Position numbers and translations under genes: made by a program | Assembly: GCA_963681975.1 (NCBI GenBank) | Contig: OY820613.1 | Coordinates: 186,001 to 250,000 of the forward strand | Origin: JANELJ01 sp024511395 | GTDB taxonomy: Bacteria > Pseudomonadota > Gammaproteobacteria > GRL18 | Length of the DNA: 64,000 nucleotides | Direction: 5' to 3' | In this document: positions 1 through 8,533 of the stretch, in pieces | How the letters are laid out: each line of letters starts with the position of its first letter | Position numbering within the stretch: position 1 is the first letter of the stretch | The notes under the pieces: model-generated | Told to the model about the DNA's origin: nothing | What the model saw: the letters and a program-made list of their open reading frames with translations, nothing else | Database searches by the model: none

Positions 1-2
1 AT

Positions 3-626
3 ATGAAAAAACTGATTGCTTATTCCTCTATTTCCCATATGGGCTTTGTTACCCTGGGTTTTTTCCTGTTCTGGAAAATTACTGAAAATACTGGCAGTGC
101 CGCCGGTGCAGCCCTTGGACTGGAAGGCGGTATGGTACAGATGATTTCCCACGGTTTTATTTCCGGCGCCATGTTCCTCGGTGTCGGTGTATTATATGAC
201 CGTATGCATACCCGTATGATTAAAGACTACGGCGGTGTGGTTAATACCATGCCGGCCTTTGCTACTTTTGCAGTATTTTTTGCCATGGCCAATGCCGGCC
301 TGCCTGGTACTTCCGGTTTCGTGGGTGAATTTATGGTCATTATGTCGGCCTTTAAAGCCAACTTCTGGTATGCCTTCCTAGCAGTCATTACCCTGATTAT
401 TGGTGCGGCTTATACCCTGTGGATGATAAAACGGGTTGTCTTTGGTCCGGTTGCCAATGAGCAGGTAGAAAATCTGGAAGATATGTCCAAACGGGAATTT
501 TTTATGATGCTGGTGCTGGCCATTGCGGTACTGGCGATTGGTTTGTATCCTGCACCCATACTGGATGTTATGCATGCTACGATTGACAATTTAATTAACC
601 ATATTTCGGTATCCAAACTGCATTAA
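3..626 (+). CDS. nuoM: NADH-quinone oxidoreductase subunit M (C-terminal part)
   Basis: This is the C-terminal 207 residues of the proton-pumping antiporter-like subunit NuoM of respiratory complex I; the 5' part lies before the window. The first visible residues (KKLIAYSSISHMGF) are the conserved internal segment after a broken helix of this family, so the methionine at position 3 is not a start. Several hydrophobic helices follow, with the typical GLPGTSGFVGEF motif. nuoN follows 32 bp downstream on the same strand, the usual end of a nuo operon. The identity is secure from motif and context. Confidence 0.95.
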   Translation: MKKLIAYSSISHMGFVTLGFFLFWKITENTGSAAGAALGLEGGMVQMISHGFISGAMFLGVGVLYDRMHTRMIKDYGGVVNTMPAFATFAVFFAMANAGLPGTSGFVGEFMVIMSAFKANFWYAFLAVITLIIGAAYTLWMIKRVVFGPVANEQVENLEDMSKREFFMMLVLAIAVLAIGLYPAPILDVMHATIDNLINHISVSKLH

Positions 627-658
627 GACAGACAGAACAGGACAAGAGTAAAACTATT

Positions 659-2089
659 ATGAATTTTGTAACACCTGATTTTATGCCGGCGATGCCCGAA
701 ATCTTTTTGCTGACGATAGTGTGTGCTATTTTAATCATCGACCTGTTTTTAAAAGATGAAAGCCGCGGCGCTACCTATATGCTGTCGCTGATTGCTCTGG
801 CCGCTACGGCTATTTTGTCTTTTACCGGTTATTCTCAGGAGACGGTGACGACCTTTAACGATTCCTTTATTCTTGACCCCATGGCCAGTATTTTAAAAGT
901 GGCCATCTGCGTAGTAGTAATGGGTGTATTTATTTATGCCAAAGACTATCTGATTGATCGAAACATCTATAAGGGTGAATATTTTATCCTGGGCCTGTTC
1001 GGGGTAATGGGTATGATGGTGATGGTGTCTGCCGGTAATTTCCTGACCGTGTATTTAGGACTGGAATTATTATCCCTGTCCATGTATGCCATGATTGCCA
1101 TGCAGCGTGATTCTGCGATTGCTTCTGAAGCCGCCATGAAATACTTTATTCTCGGTGCCATTGCTTCTGGTATGCTCCTGTACGGTATGTCCATGGTTTA
1201 TGGGGTAACCGGTTCTCTGGATCTGGCCAACCTTAATAAAGCAGTTTCCACTGCCGACAGGATAGTGATGAGTTTTGGTCTGGTCTTTATTATCCTCGGT
1301 ATCGCCTTTAAACTGGGTGCGGTACCTTTTCATATGTGGATGCCCGATGTGTACCAGGGTTCACCCACTTCAGTTACACTGTATATTTCCAGCGCACCTA
1401 AAATAGCCGCCTTTGCCATGATGTACCGCCTGCTGGTGGACGGTCTGACCGATATGCATGCTGACTGGCAGATGATCCTGATTATCCTCTCCGTATTATC
1501 CATGGCTCTGGGTAATATTATCGCTATAGCTCAAACTAATCTGAAAAGAATGTTTGCCTACTCCACTATTGCTCATGTCGGCTTTATTGTTATGGGTGTG
1601 CTGACCGGTACTCAGTCCGGTTATGGTGCTTCCATGTTTTATGCCATCGTTTATGCCATTATGAGTGTCGGCGGTTTTGGTATGATTGCCTTATTAAGCC
1701 GGGCCGGTTTTGAAGCCGATAATATTGATGACTTTAAGGGGCTGAACCAGAAAAGCCCTTGGTTTGCCTTTATTATGATGGCCATTCTGTTTTCCATGGC
1801 CGGTGTTCCTCCTTTCCTGGGCTTCTGGGCAAAAATTTCAGTACTGCAGGAAGCAGTTAACAGCGGTCTGGTCTGGCTGGCCATAGTTGGTGTAGTCACT
1901 TCTGTTATTGGTGCCTTCTACTACCTGCGTGTTGTTAAAGTCATTTACTTTGACAAGCCAATGGATAACACACCCATCAAGGCCAGTATGGACATTCGCA
2001 TGGCCTTAAGTATTAACGGTGTCGCTATTCTGGCTTTGGGACTGTATCCTACTGCCTTAATCGCTCTGTGTATTAATACTTTCTCCTGA
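659..2089 (+). CDS. nuoN: NADH-quinone oxidoreductase subunit N
   Basis: This 476-residue membrane protein is the antiporter-like subunit NuoN of complex I, which couples quinone reduction to proton pumping. It has about 14 hydrophobic segments. The family motif PFHMWMPDVYQGSPT is present, as is the ALGNIIAIAQTNLKRMFAYS segment with its conserved lysine and the broken helix. Length fits the family (about 470-490). It sits directly after nuoM, so it is the last canonical gene of the nuo operon. The ATG start matches the family N-terminus. No lesions are visible. Confidence 0.96.
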   Translation: MNFVTPDFMPAMPEIFLLTIVCAILIIDLFLKDESRGATYMLSLIALAATAILSFTGYSQETVTTFNDSFILDPMASILKVAICVVVMGVFIYAKDYLIDRNIYKGEYFILGLFGVMGMMVMVSAGNFLTVYLGLELLSLSMYAMIAMQRDSAIASEAAMKYFILGAIASGMLLYGMSMVYGVTGSLDLANLNKAVSTADRIVMSFGLVFIILGIAFKLGAVPFHMWMPDVYQGSPTSVTLYISSAPKIAAFAMMYRLLVDGLTDMHADWQMILIILSVLSMALGNIIAIAQTNLKRMFAYSTIAHVGFIVMGVLTGTQSGYGASMFYAIVYAIMSVGGFGMIALLSRAGFEADNIDDFKGLNQKSPWFAFIMMAILFSMAGVPPFLGFWAKISVLQEAVNSGLVWLAIVGVVTSVIGAFYYLRVVKVIYFDKPMDNTPIKASMDIRMALSINGVAILALGLYPTALIALCINTFS

Positions 2090-2106
2090 ACCTTCCAGTT
2101 TCTCTG

Positions 2107-2136
2107 CTGTCTCTTTTCTATTGCTAAAAGAGACAG
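2107..2136 (+). terminator. Intercistronic hairpin after nuoN
   Basis: An 11-bp perfect stem (CTGTCTCTTTT / AAAAGAGACAG) with an 8-nt loop lies between nuoN and the DUF2818 gene. No T-run follows it, so it may be an mRNA-stabilising or attenuating hairpin rather than a true terminator. Confidence 0.45.
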
Positions 2137-2151
2137 TTCAAAGGCCCAACC

Positions 2152-2496
2152 ATGAATACCAGTGTTGCTATTACCATTTTGTTCTTTATTGCCATTATTG
2201 CCGCAAACCTACCGTTTTTAACAGATAAGGTATTCATGGTATTTAATTCTGATAAGGGAAAAGGCTTCTGGCTAAGGTTTGCTGAATGGTTTTTAATGTA
2301 TCTGGTGGTTATGGCCATTGCCATTGGTCTTGAAACCAAGCTGTATGGGCAGGCGTATAAGCCCGTCTGGGAATTCTGGAACTTCTCCCAGAACTGGGAA
2401 TTTTACTTTATTACCATCTGCCTGTTTCTGGTATTTGCCCTGCCAGGCTTTTTTTATCACTATGATTTAAAAAAATATTTAGTCAACCCTGAATAA
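2152..2496 (+). CDS. DUF2818 family membrane protein with IS-derived C-terminus
   Basis: This 114-residue protein with three hydrophobic segments matches the small DUF2818 membrane family, commonly found right after nuoN in beta- and some gammaproteobacteria; its function is unknown. The last four codons and the stop (VNPE, stop; from 2482) lie inside the terminal inverted repeat of an IS5-family element inserted at the TA at 2480-2481. The native C-terminus has therefore been replaced by a few IS-encoded residues. The protein is probably still functional because the family core ends at about the insertion point. Family assignment rests on residue pattern and position. Confidence 0.8.
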   Translation: MNTSVAITILFFIAIIAANLPFLTDKVFMVFNSDKGKGFWLRFAEWFLMYLVVMAIAIGLETKLYGQAYKPVWEFWNFSQNWEFYFITICLFLVFALPGFFYHYDLKKYLVNPE

Positions 2497-2865
2497 AATA
2501 TATGGCATTGATTAATAAAGAAATAGTGCTTGATTGTAGGTGTTAAATTTGCAAGTTTTTGGTAAAATAAACTTTATTACCTTGCAAATTTCCAGACCAA
2601 AATGAAGCCAAAGAAACAGCCAAAAATACCTCAGGAAGACCTGTTCAGGATGCGCCCTGAAAACATGCTGGACATAAACCATGAGTTGATTAAGTTATCA
2701 AAACACATAGACTGGAAAAATCTTGATAAAGAATGGGGCGCTCTGTTTGTATCCACTAAAGGTGCTCCTGCCATTCGTACTCGTTTGATTGCAGGATTGC
2801 ATTACCTGAAATACCTGCATGATTTATCAGATGAACAGGTAGTAAAAGGCTGGACAGAAAATCCG
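2482..2865 (+). mobile_element. IS5-family (1498-bp type) element, 5' fragment
   Basis: The left 384 bp of the same element found complete at 16627, 21278, 43560, 52381 and 57276. It starts with a variant of the left terminal repeat (GTCAACCCTGAATAA against GTCTGCCCTGAATAA elsewhere). The transposase start is at 2602, and the first 88 residues are intact up to the point where the IS256-family element entered. The open frame runs on to 2874 only by reading into IS256. It cannot encode an active transposase. Confidence 0.9.
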
Positions 2866-2874
2866 ACAGTGTAA
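2602..2874 (+). pseudogene. IS5-family transposase, truncated N-terminus
   Basis: About 88 residues match the N-terminal DUF772-type domain of the 447-residue transposase found complete elsewhere in the window. The frame then runs a few codons into the IS256 end and stops. The DDE catalytic residues are all lost. It is the oldest layer of the nested insertion at 2.5-5 kb. Confidence 0.9.
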
Positions 2875-4361
2875 ATTAAACGAGGGTGTAAAAATAACTG
2901 TGTAAACGCTCATTGCGGTGGTTTAAGTCAGCAGAGGTTAAATGAACAAACCTGAAATACCACCTCCATAGTGAACAGCCTATCTTCCAAAGTCAGGCTA
3001 TCAAGGAGCTTCCTTTCAGGACTCCTCCTTGACACCCTGCCTTTTCCAGGTATTTGCTCACCATGGGGGCGGAATTTATCTTCGACTGAAGTCGACATCA
3101 TCAACCCCTGCCGGTCTGAACCATCTTTTGTTACCCTATAACAAGGAATACAGCGATGAGTAAGACAATGAACAAAGACAGGTTACAGGCCCTGGCCAAC
3201 GAACTGGCTAAAGATTTAAAAACCCCTCAGGATTTAAGCGACCTCAGTGCTCAACTGACTAAAATGACCGTTGAAGCCGCTCTGAATGCCGAAATGGATT
3301 ATTTTCTGGATAAGGAAGAGGGCAATAGCCGCAATGGCTACAACCGAAAACAGTTAAAAGGTGAGCACGGTCAGTTTGAACTGAATACCCCCAGAGACAG
3401 ACAGTCCAAATTTGAACCTCAGCTGGTCAAAAAGCGCCAGACCCGTATCACCGGCATGGATGACCAGATTATGGCGCTGTATGCCAAAGGCATGAGCACT
3501 CGTGATATTGTGGATACCTTTGAGGAAATGTATGGGGTGGATATTTCACCCGCCCTGGTCTCTCAGGTGACCAATAGCATCATGGAACGGGTAGTGGAAT
3601 GGCAGTCACGTCCACTGGAGCCAGTTTACCCCATTGTCTATCTGGACTGCATTGTGGTTAAAATCCGCCAGGATAAGCGGGTTATCAATAAAGCTGTTTA
3701 TCTGGCTCCGGGGATTAACCTGGAGGGTAAAAAAGAACTGCCGGGTATGTGGCTATCAGAAAATGAAGGGGCTAAGTTCTGGCTCTCTGTATTGACTGAA
3801 TTACAGAACAGAGGCTTACAGCACATCTTAATCGCCTGTGTGGATGGCTTAAGCGGTTTTCCTGAAGCTATTAATACTGCCTGCCCTCAGGCCAGAGTTC
3901 AGCTGTGTATTGTGCATATGGTCAGAAATTCACTGAAGTTTGTACCCTGGAAGGACTACAAAGCAGTTACAGCGGATTTAAAGCAAATCTACCAGTCTGC
4001 AACTGAGCAGGAAGCAGCACTGGAGTTAGAGCAATTTGCTCAGAAGTGGGATGATAAATACCCGCAAATCAGCCGGTCATGGAAGGCTCACTGGCCCAAC
4101 CTTATCACGCTGTTTGATTATCCTGAGGATATCCGGCGGGTTATTTATACCACCAATGCCATTGAGTCAGTGAACAGTGTTATTCGCAAGGCTATTAAGA
4201 ACCGGCGACTGTTTCCTAACGATGATTCTGCTATGAAGGTAATTTATCTGGCTATCCAGTCGGCTTCCAAAAAATGGACAATGCCCATCAGAAATTGGAA
4301 AGCTGCTATGAATCGTTTTATAATCGAGTTTGAGGAGCAATTGGCTCCTTATATTTAAATA
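2866..4361 (+). mobile_element. IS256-family element, right end lost
   Basis: It was inserted into the IS5-family transposase between 2865 and 2866, as judged by comparing with the intact copies. No matching inverted repeat of the left end is visible downstream: the sequence just after the transposase stop is already the end of an IS982-type element starting at 4362. The element has therefore lost its right terminus and should not be able to move by itself. Confidence 0.8.
3156..4358 (+). CDS. IS256-family transposase
   Basis: A 400-residue transposase of the mutator/IS256 type, full length for the family. Family signatures are visible: a zinc-knuckle-free N-terminal region with RNGY and PRDR motifs, then the DDE core with LDCIVVK (first Asp), ACVDGLSGFPEA (second Asp) and TNAIESVNSVIRKA (Glu region). 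A purine-rich ribosome site precedes the ATG. The frame is intact, but the right end of the element is missing. It lies between an IS5-family fragment and an IS982 fragment. Confidence 0.93.
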   Translation: MSKTMNKDRLQALANELAKDLKTPQDLSDLSAQLTKMTVEAALNAEMDYFLDKEEGNSRNGYNRKQLKGEHGQFELNTPRDRQSKFEPQLVKKRQTRITGMDDQIMALYAKGMSTRDIVDTFEEMYGVDISPALVSQVTNSIMERVVEWQSRPLEPVYPIVYLDCIVVKIRQDKRVINKAVYLAPGINLEGKKELPGMWLSENEGAKFWLSVLTELQNRGLQHILIACVDGLSGFPEAINTACPQARVQLCIVHMVRNSLKFVPWKDYKAVTADLKQIYQSATEQEAALELEQFAQKWDDKYPQISRSWKAHWPNLITLFDYPEDIRRVIYTTNAIESVNSVIRKAIKNRRLFPNDDSAMKVIYLAIQSASKKWTMPIRNWKAAMNRFIIEFEEQLAPYI

Positions 4362-5010
4362 ACCTGAGATCTGGATAAGAACCCAGTCATTTACCTAAAT
4401 ACAGACAGTTTTCATATCACTCTCATCTATTCTGATTGTCGGCTTGTCTTTTTTATGACAATAGGCAATCAGAGAACCAATAAGGTTCAACATAAAAGCA
4501 CTTACGCTTCTATGACGTGAATGTTCAATCTGTGTAATATTTTTTAGCTGATCATTAACCGTTTCAATTATAAAACGTTTTTTCAGCATAATCTTATCCC
4601 ACAATGCAATGGCACGTGTTTTCATGTTTCGTCTGACATTGGTAATAAGCTCGATATCCTGTTCAAACAGTTCATCACTTAAAAGACTGGAGACATAGCC
4701 TTTGTCACCATAAAGCTTTCCATATAAGTCTTTGGCCATTTCAGGAACAGGTTTTCTGTCATCTACATTACCGGCCGTCAATTTAGTGGCCAGTATTTCA
4801 CCTTTATGATTAATGATCAGGTGAACTTTAAACCCATAGAACCACCCCATGGTCGATTTGCCTCGCTGAGCAACACCATCAAAGACTTTATGCCTGGGTA
4901 TGCGAATGTTGTGGCATACTTTAATACTGGTCGCATCAACAAAGGCAATTACGGTTGGCTTTCCTTTGCAATGAGTAAAGTAAGCGCATAATGGCACCAG
5001 TACCGATGAC
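4362..5010 (-). mobile_element. IS982-family element, fragment
   Basis: It begins with the terminal repeat ACCTGAGATCTGGATAAGAA, shared with the complete copy at 62225-63243, and contains the 3' two thirds of its transposase. Identity to that copy stops at about 5010, where a piece of an IS4-like element end takes over. The remnant has lost its other terminus. Confidence 0.9.
4395..5010 (-). pseudogene. IS982-family transposase, 5' truncated
   Basis: The C-terminal ~200 residues of the 293-residue IS982 transposase seen complete at 62258-63139 are nearly identical here. About the first 90 residues are missing, so the apparent ATG at 4997 is internal. The DDE region (FVDATSIKVCHN, GDKGYVSS, ETVNDQLKNI) is retained. 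It cannot be expressed as a complete protein. Confidence 0.9.
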
Positions 5011-5015
5011 TCTCT

Positions 5016-5088
5016 TCATAGGTATGATCTTTAGGAATTGAAATGAAGCCAATTTGATGATCAAATAGTTGTTATTCAGGCAATTATT
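5016..5088 (+). mobile_element. Terminal fragment of an IS4-like element
   Basis: About 73 bp match, with a few differences, the region just upstream of the IS4-like transposase start at 43115-43205 (reverse strand). The match begins at CATAGGTATGATCTTTAGG. It is a scar of a former insertion or of recombination between ISs. Confidence 0.75.
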
Positions 5089-5097
5089 GTTGTTGTA

Positions 5098-5137
5098 TAA
5101 AAATGTAAATATGTACTTTTAAATGTGTACATTTTTA
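5098..5137. promoter_or_regulatory. Inverted repeat upstream of recC
   Basis: TAAAAATGTA (5098-5107) and TACATTTTTA (5128-5137) form a perfect 10-bp inverted repeat with a 20-bp AT-rich spacer containing ATGTAC-like sub-repeats. It is 79 bp upstream of the recC start, so it could be an operator or part of the recCBD promoter. No known regulator is assigned. Confidence 0.35.
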
Positions 5138-5215
5138 TGCTTTAATCTACACAAACATATTTAACCTGGACATTACCGGATTAATCCTGTCTAAAATTCA
5201 CTAAACAGGTGAACT

Positions 5216-8200
5216 GTGCTGACTGTTTATCCGTCAAATAAAATGGAAGATCTGGTGCTCCTTCTAAAGGCGGTACAGCACTATCGAAGCGATAACCCAT
5301 CTGAACTTAAGGATGTTCTGAGTCCTGATATTGTTCTGGTTGAAAGCAAAAGCATGCAGCACTGGCTAAACCTGGAACTGGCAAAACATCAGGGTGTTGC
5401 CATGAATTATCAGTTCCTGATGCCTGTCAGTTTTATCTGGGATATAGCAAGAATTCTTCTGGGTGATGAAGTTCCCCGCCAGTCACCCTATAAAAGAGAA
5501 ATTCTAAGCTGGCGAATTGATGCCTTAATGTCGCAGGATTCATTTCTCAATAACCCCCTGTGTAAGCCGGCCAGACAATACTGGATGGATGAAAACGGCA
5601 GTGCTGATCCTTTAAAACGCTATCAGCTGGCAACCCGGATGGGTGATGTGTTTGAACAATACATGATGTTTCGTCCCAACTGGCTGGAATTATGGGAAAA
5701 TAATCAGTTTATTACTAATGAGCCTGATATTGATAAGGAAACAGAACTATGGCAGGCTTGGCTGTGGCGTGAACTGGTGGCTGAAGAACCCTGCCACCCG
5801 GTCAGCTTACAGAAAAAAGCCATTGCCGCTATGGCTGACTACTCTGGAAATCAGCTGCCCCGGCAGATTATGATTTTTGCTGTTAATACCATGGCTCCAC
5901 AAACCCTGTCATTTTTTGAAGCCCTGGCTTCAGTATGTAACATCCATCTGTTTTATCTTAATCCCTGTGTTGAGTTCTGGGGTGATATACAAAGTGACAA
6001 ATCTTTAGCCCGACAACAACGGGAGAACAAGCTGGAACTCTGGTTAAATGAAGATGAGACTGTCCAGTCCAGAAACTCATTGCTCGCTAACCTGGGACAA
6101 CAGGGTAAAGATTTTTTTAACCTGCTGCAGGAGGTTAAGGGCTATGAGATCAGCGCTTTTGATGAAGACTGTGAGCAGGATATTTCACAACAGATAAGTG
6201 ATACGCTATTAGGTCGGGTGCAAAGAGATATTTTAAATCTGGCAGAGCCGGCAGAGTCTGAAATACCAGAAGACCATGGACAGTCTCTGGTGATCCGCTC
6301 CAGTCATAGTGAGCTGAGAGAAATACAGGCATTACATGATTATTTACTGCATCAGTTTAATGAGGATCCTAAACTGAAACCTCGGGATGTTATTGTTCTG
6401 TGTCCTGCTATTGAAGATTATGCGCCCTATATTGAAGCGGTTTTTCGCAGTAGTTATGACAGCGAACAGTATGACGAATATCCCAGGCTGCCCTGTTCTA
6501 TTGCTGATCGAACCCTGATGAATTCTGAACCCTTAATTGCGGCTTATATTGAACTTCTGCAATTGCCGGACAGTCGTTTTGAAGTCAGCAAGATAATGGA
6601 TTATTTGCGCTTACACGCCATACAGATTAAATTCGGTTTTACTAATACTGAGCTGGATACTATTGAGTGGTGGTTAAATGAAGCGTCTATTCACTGGGGG
6701 ATTAATTCAGCTCATAAAGAAAAAATTTCCGGTCTTGATAAAGCTTCTGCCACCTTTACCTGGCAATGGGGACTGGAACGACTGTTACTGGGTTTTGCCC
6801 ATAGTGACTCGGAAACCCTCAGCGCCAACCGTCTGTTACTGCCCCATGTAGAAGGGCAGGATGCGATACTGCTTGGGCGTCTGATGCAGTTGCTCGAACG
6901 CCTGCAGTATCATGCTCGGGAATTAACCCGATCACGTACCGCAGAAGAGTGGCAGGCTTATCTATATGAACTGGCTGAGCAGTTTTTTTCAGTGCAGAAA
7001 GAAGAGCAGGCTGCAGAGGATATTATTCATAAAGTAATTAATGATCTGCTGGAAAATACTGCACAGGCCAATTATTCTGCTCCGATTGATTATGTTGTAG
7101 TACGCAATTATTTGCAGCAGAATTTTAACCAACCGGATACGGGCAGTCATTTTTTAACCGGGCAGATCACCTTCTGCTCCATGATACCCATGCGCAGCAT
7201 ACCATTTAAGATTATAGCCGTACTGGGTTTAAATGATGGTAAATTTCCGCGTCAGAGTATTCCCGTTAGTTTTAATCTGATGATGCAGGGGAAGCACAGA
7301 AAAGGCGATCGGTCCCGGCGTGAGGATGATCGTTATCTGTTCCTTGAGGCCTTAATTTCCGCCCGCCAGAAACTGTACCTAAGCTATCAGGGAAGGGATG
7401 TTCGCAAAAACAGTGAACGACAACCCAGTCTTATTCTTAAAGAACTGATGACTTATCTGCAGAGATTTTATGCCTTTGAAAAGCCAGAGGAACAGCCGCT
7501 GCATCCTTTCAGTAAAAGTTGTTATCTCGGCGAACAGGCCAGTTTTGATCCACGCTGGAAACGGCTGTTTAAGCCATTGGAGGCTCGTAGTAATTTAATA
7601 AAGCTGGAACCTTTAGAGCTTGAAACAGCTGAAATTACAGTAGAAGAACTGGTTCGTTTTTTTGATAATCCATTAAAAGTATTCTGTTATAAACGTCTGG
7701 ATCTTCACTTTGAAAATAATGAGCAGGAAATTGAAGATACCGAACCGTTTTCGACCAGTAGCCTGATCGATTTCAAAATCCGCGAGGATTTCTTTGAGCA
7801 TTTACTTGCAGGTGATTCACTGGAAGTCAGCAGAATGCGTCATCAGTTAAGCGGCAAACTGCCTGACTCACCAATCATGGTTTCCGCACTGGATACTCTG
7901 GATCAGGAGGCAGAATTGTTCAGCCAGGTGCTGCTTCACAAAGGCAATATTGTGAGTCAGACCATTGAAGTAGAAATTGCTGACTTGAGTATACAGGCAC
8001 AATTACACTGGCTTGAAGAAACCGGAAAGTTAATTGTCTGGCGGCCGGCGACCCGAAAAGCTAAAGATGATATACGGCTCTGGCTGACACACTTACTGGC
8101 CACCATTTATACTGATAAAATAATAGAGACGCAGGGTATTTTTCTTAACTATAATAAATATAAAAAAGAACGGGAAGTTAAAGCCGTTATGATCCCGGAG

Positions 8201-8533
8201 CTTATTACTGTTGACACAGCAAAATCTGAACTGAAAAAATTATTATCCATCTGGCAGTTCGGTTTATGCCAGCCATGCTTGTTACATGCTGTTCTTGGAA
8301 AAAGCCTATTTGAAAAAGGCCAGTTAAAAGAGATTGATCCCGCTAGTGTGGCTGAAAAACAAATTTCTAACTGGAACCGCGAAGTAAAAAGTGACCGAAA
8401 CCGGATCACCCTTGATAATGATCCTTATTTTAAATGGTTTTATCCTGAACCACCGGAGCTGACGCCTGAAATTCAACAGCACCTGTTAGACAGCTATCAG
8501 GCCGTCTATGAAAATTTGCAGGAGCTTAAATAG
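5216..8533 (+). CDS. recC: Exodeoxyribonuclease V subunit gamma (RecC)
   Basis: This 1105-residue protein is the RecC subunit of RecBCD, which scans for Chi and splits the duplex ahead of the motors during double-strand break repair. Length is close to E. coli RecC (about 1120). N-terminal features of the family are visible: a YPSNKMEDL start, then the KSMQHWLNLELA and FLMPVSFIWDIARILLG segments. The start is GTG with CAGGTG just upstream. The TAG stop overlaps the GTG of recB by one base, so the genes are translationally coupled. Confidence 0.95.
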   Translation: MLTVYPSNKMEDLVLLLKAVQHYRSDNPSELKDVLSPDIVLVESKSMQHWLNLELAKHQGVAMNYQFLMPVSFIWDIARILLGDEVPRQSPYKREILSWRIDALMSQDSFLNNPLCKPARQYWMDENGSADPLKRYQLATRMGDVFEQYMMFRPNWLELWENNQFITNEPDIDKETELWQAWLWRELVAEEPCHPVSLQKKAIAAMADYSGNQLPRQIMIFAVNTMAPQTLSFFEALASVCNIHLFYLNPCVEFWGDIQSDKSLARQQRENKLELWLNEDETVQSRNSLLANLGQQGKDFFNLLQEVKGYEISAFDEDCEQDISQQISDTLLGRVQRDILNLAEPAESEIPEDHGQSLVIRSSHSELREIQALHDYLLHQFNEDPKLKPRDVIVLCPAIEDYAPYIEAVFRSSYDSEQYDEYPRLPCSIADRTLMNSEPLIAAYIELLQLPDSRFEVSKIMDYLRLHAIQIKFGFTNTELDTIEWWLNEASIHWGINSAHKEKISGLDKASATFTWQWGLERLLLGFAHSDSETLSANRLLLPHVEGQDAILLGRLMQLLERLQYHARELTRSRTAEEWQAYLYELAEQFFSVQKEEQAAEDIIHKVINDLLENTAQANYSAPIDYVVVRNYLQQNFNQPDTGSHFLTGQITFCSMIPMRSIPFKIIAVLGLNDGKFPRQSIPVSFNLMMQGKHRKGDRSRREDDRYLFLEALISARQKLYLSYQGRDVRKNSERQPSLILKELMTYLQRFYAFEKPEEQPLHPFSKSCYLGEQASFDPRWKRLFKPLEARSNLIKLEPLELETAEITVEELVRFFDNPLKVFCYKRLDLHFENNEQEIEDTEPFSTSSLIDFKIREDFFEHLLAGDSLEVSRMRHQLSGKLPDSPIMVSALDTLDQEAELFSQVLLHKGNIVSQTIEVEIADLSIQAQLHWLEETGKLIVWRPATRKAKDDIRLWLTHLLATIYTDKIIETQGIFLNYNKYKKEREVKAVMIPELITVDTAKSELKKLLSIWQFGLCQPCLLHAVLGKSLFEKGQLKEIDPASVAEKQISNWNREVKSDRNRITLDNDPYFKWFYPEPPELTPEIQQHLLDSYQAVYENLQELK

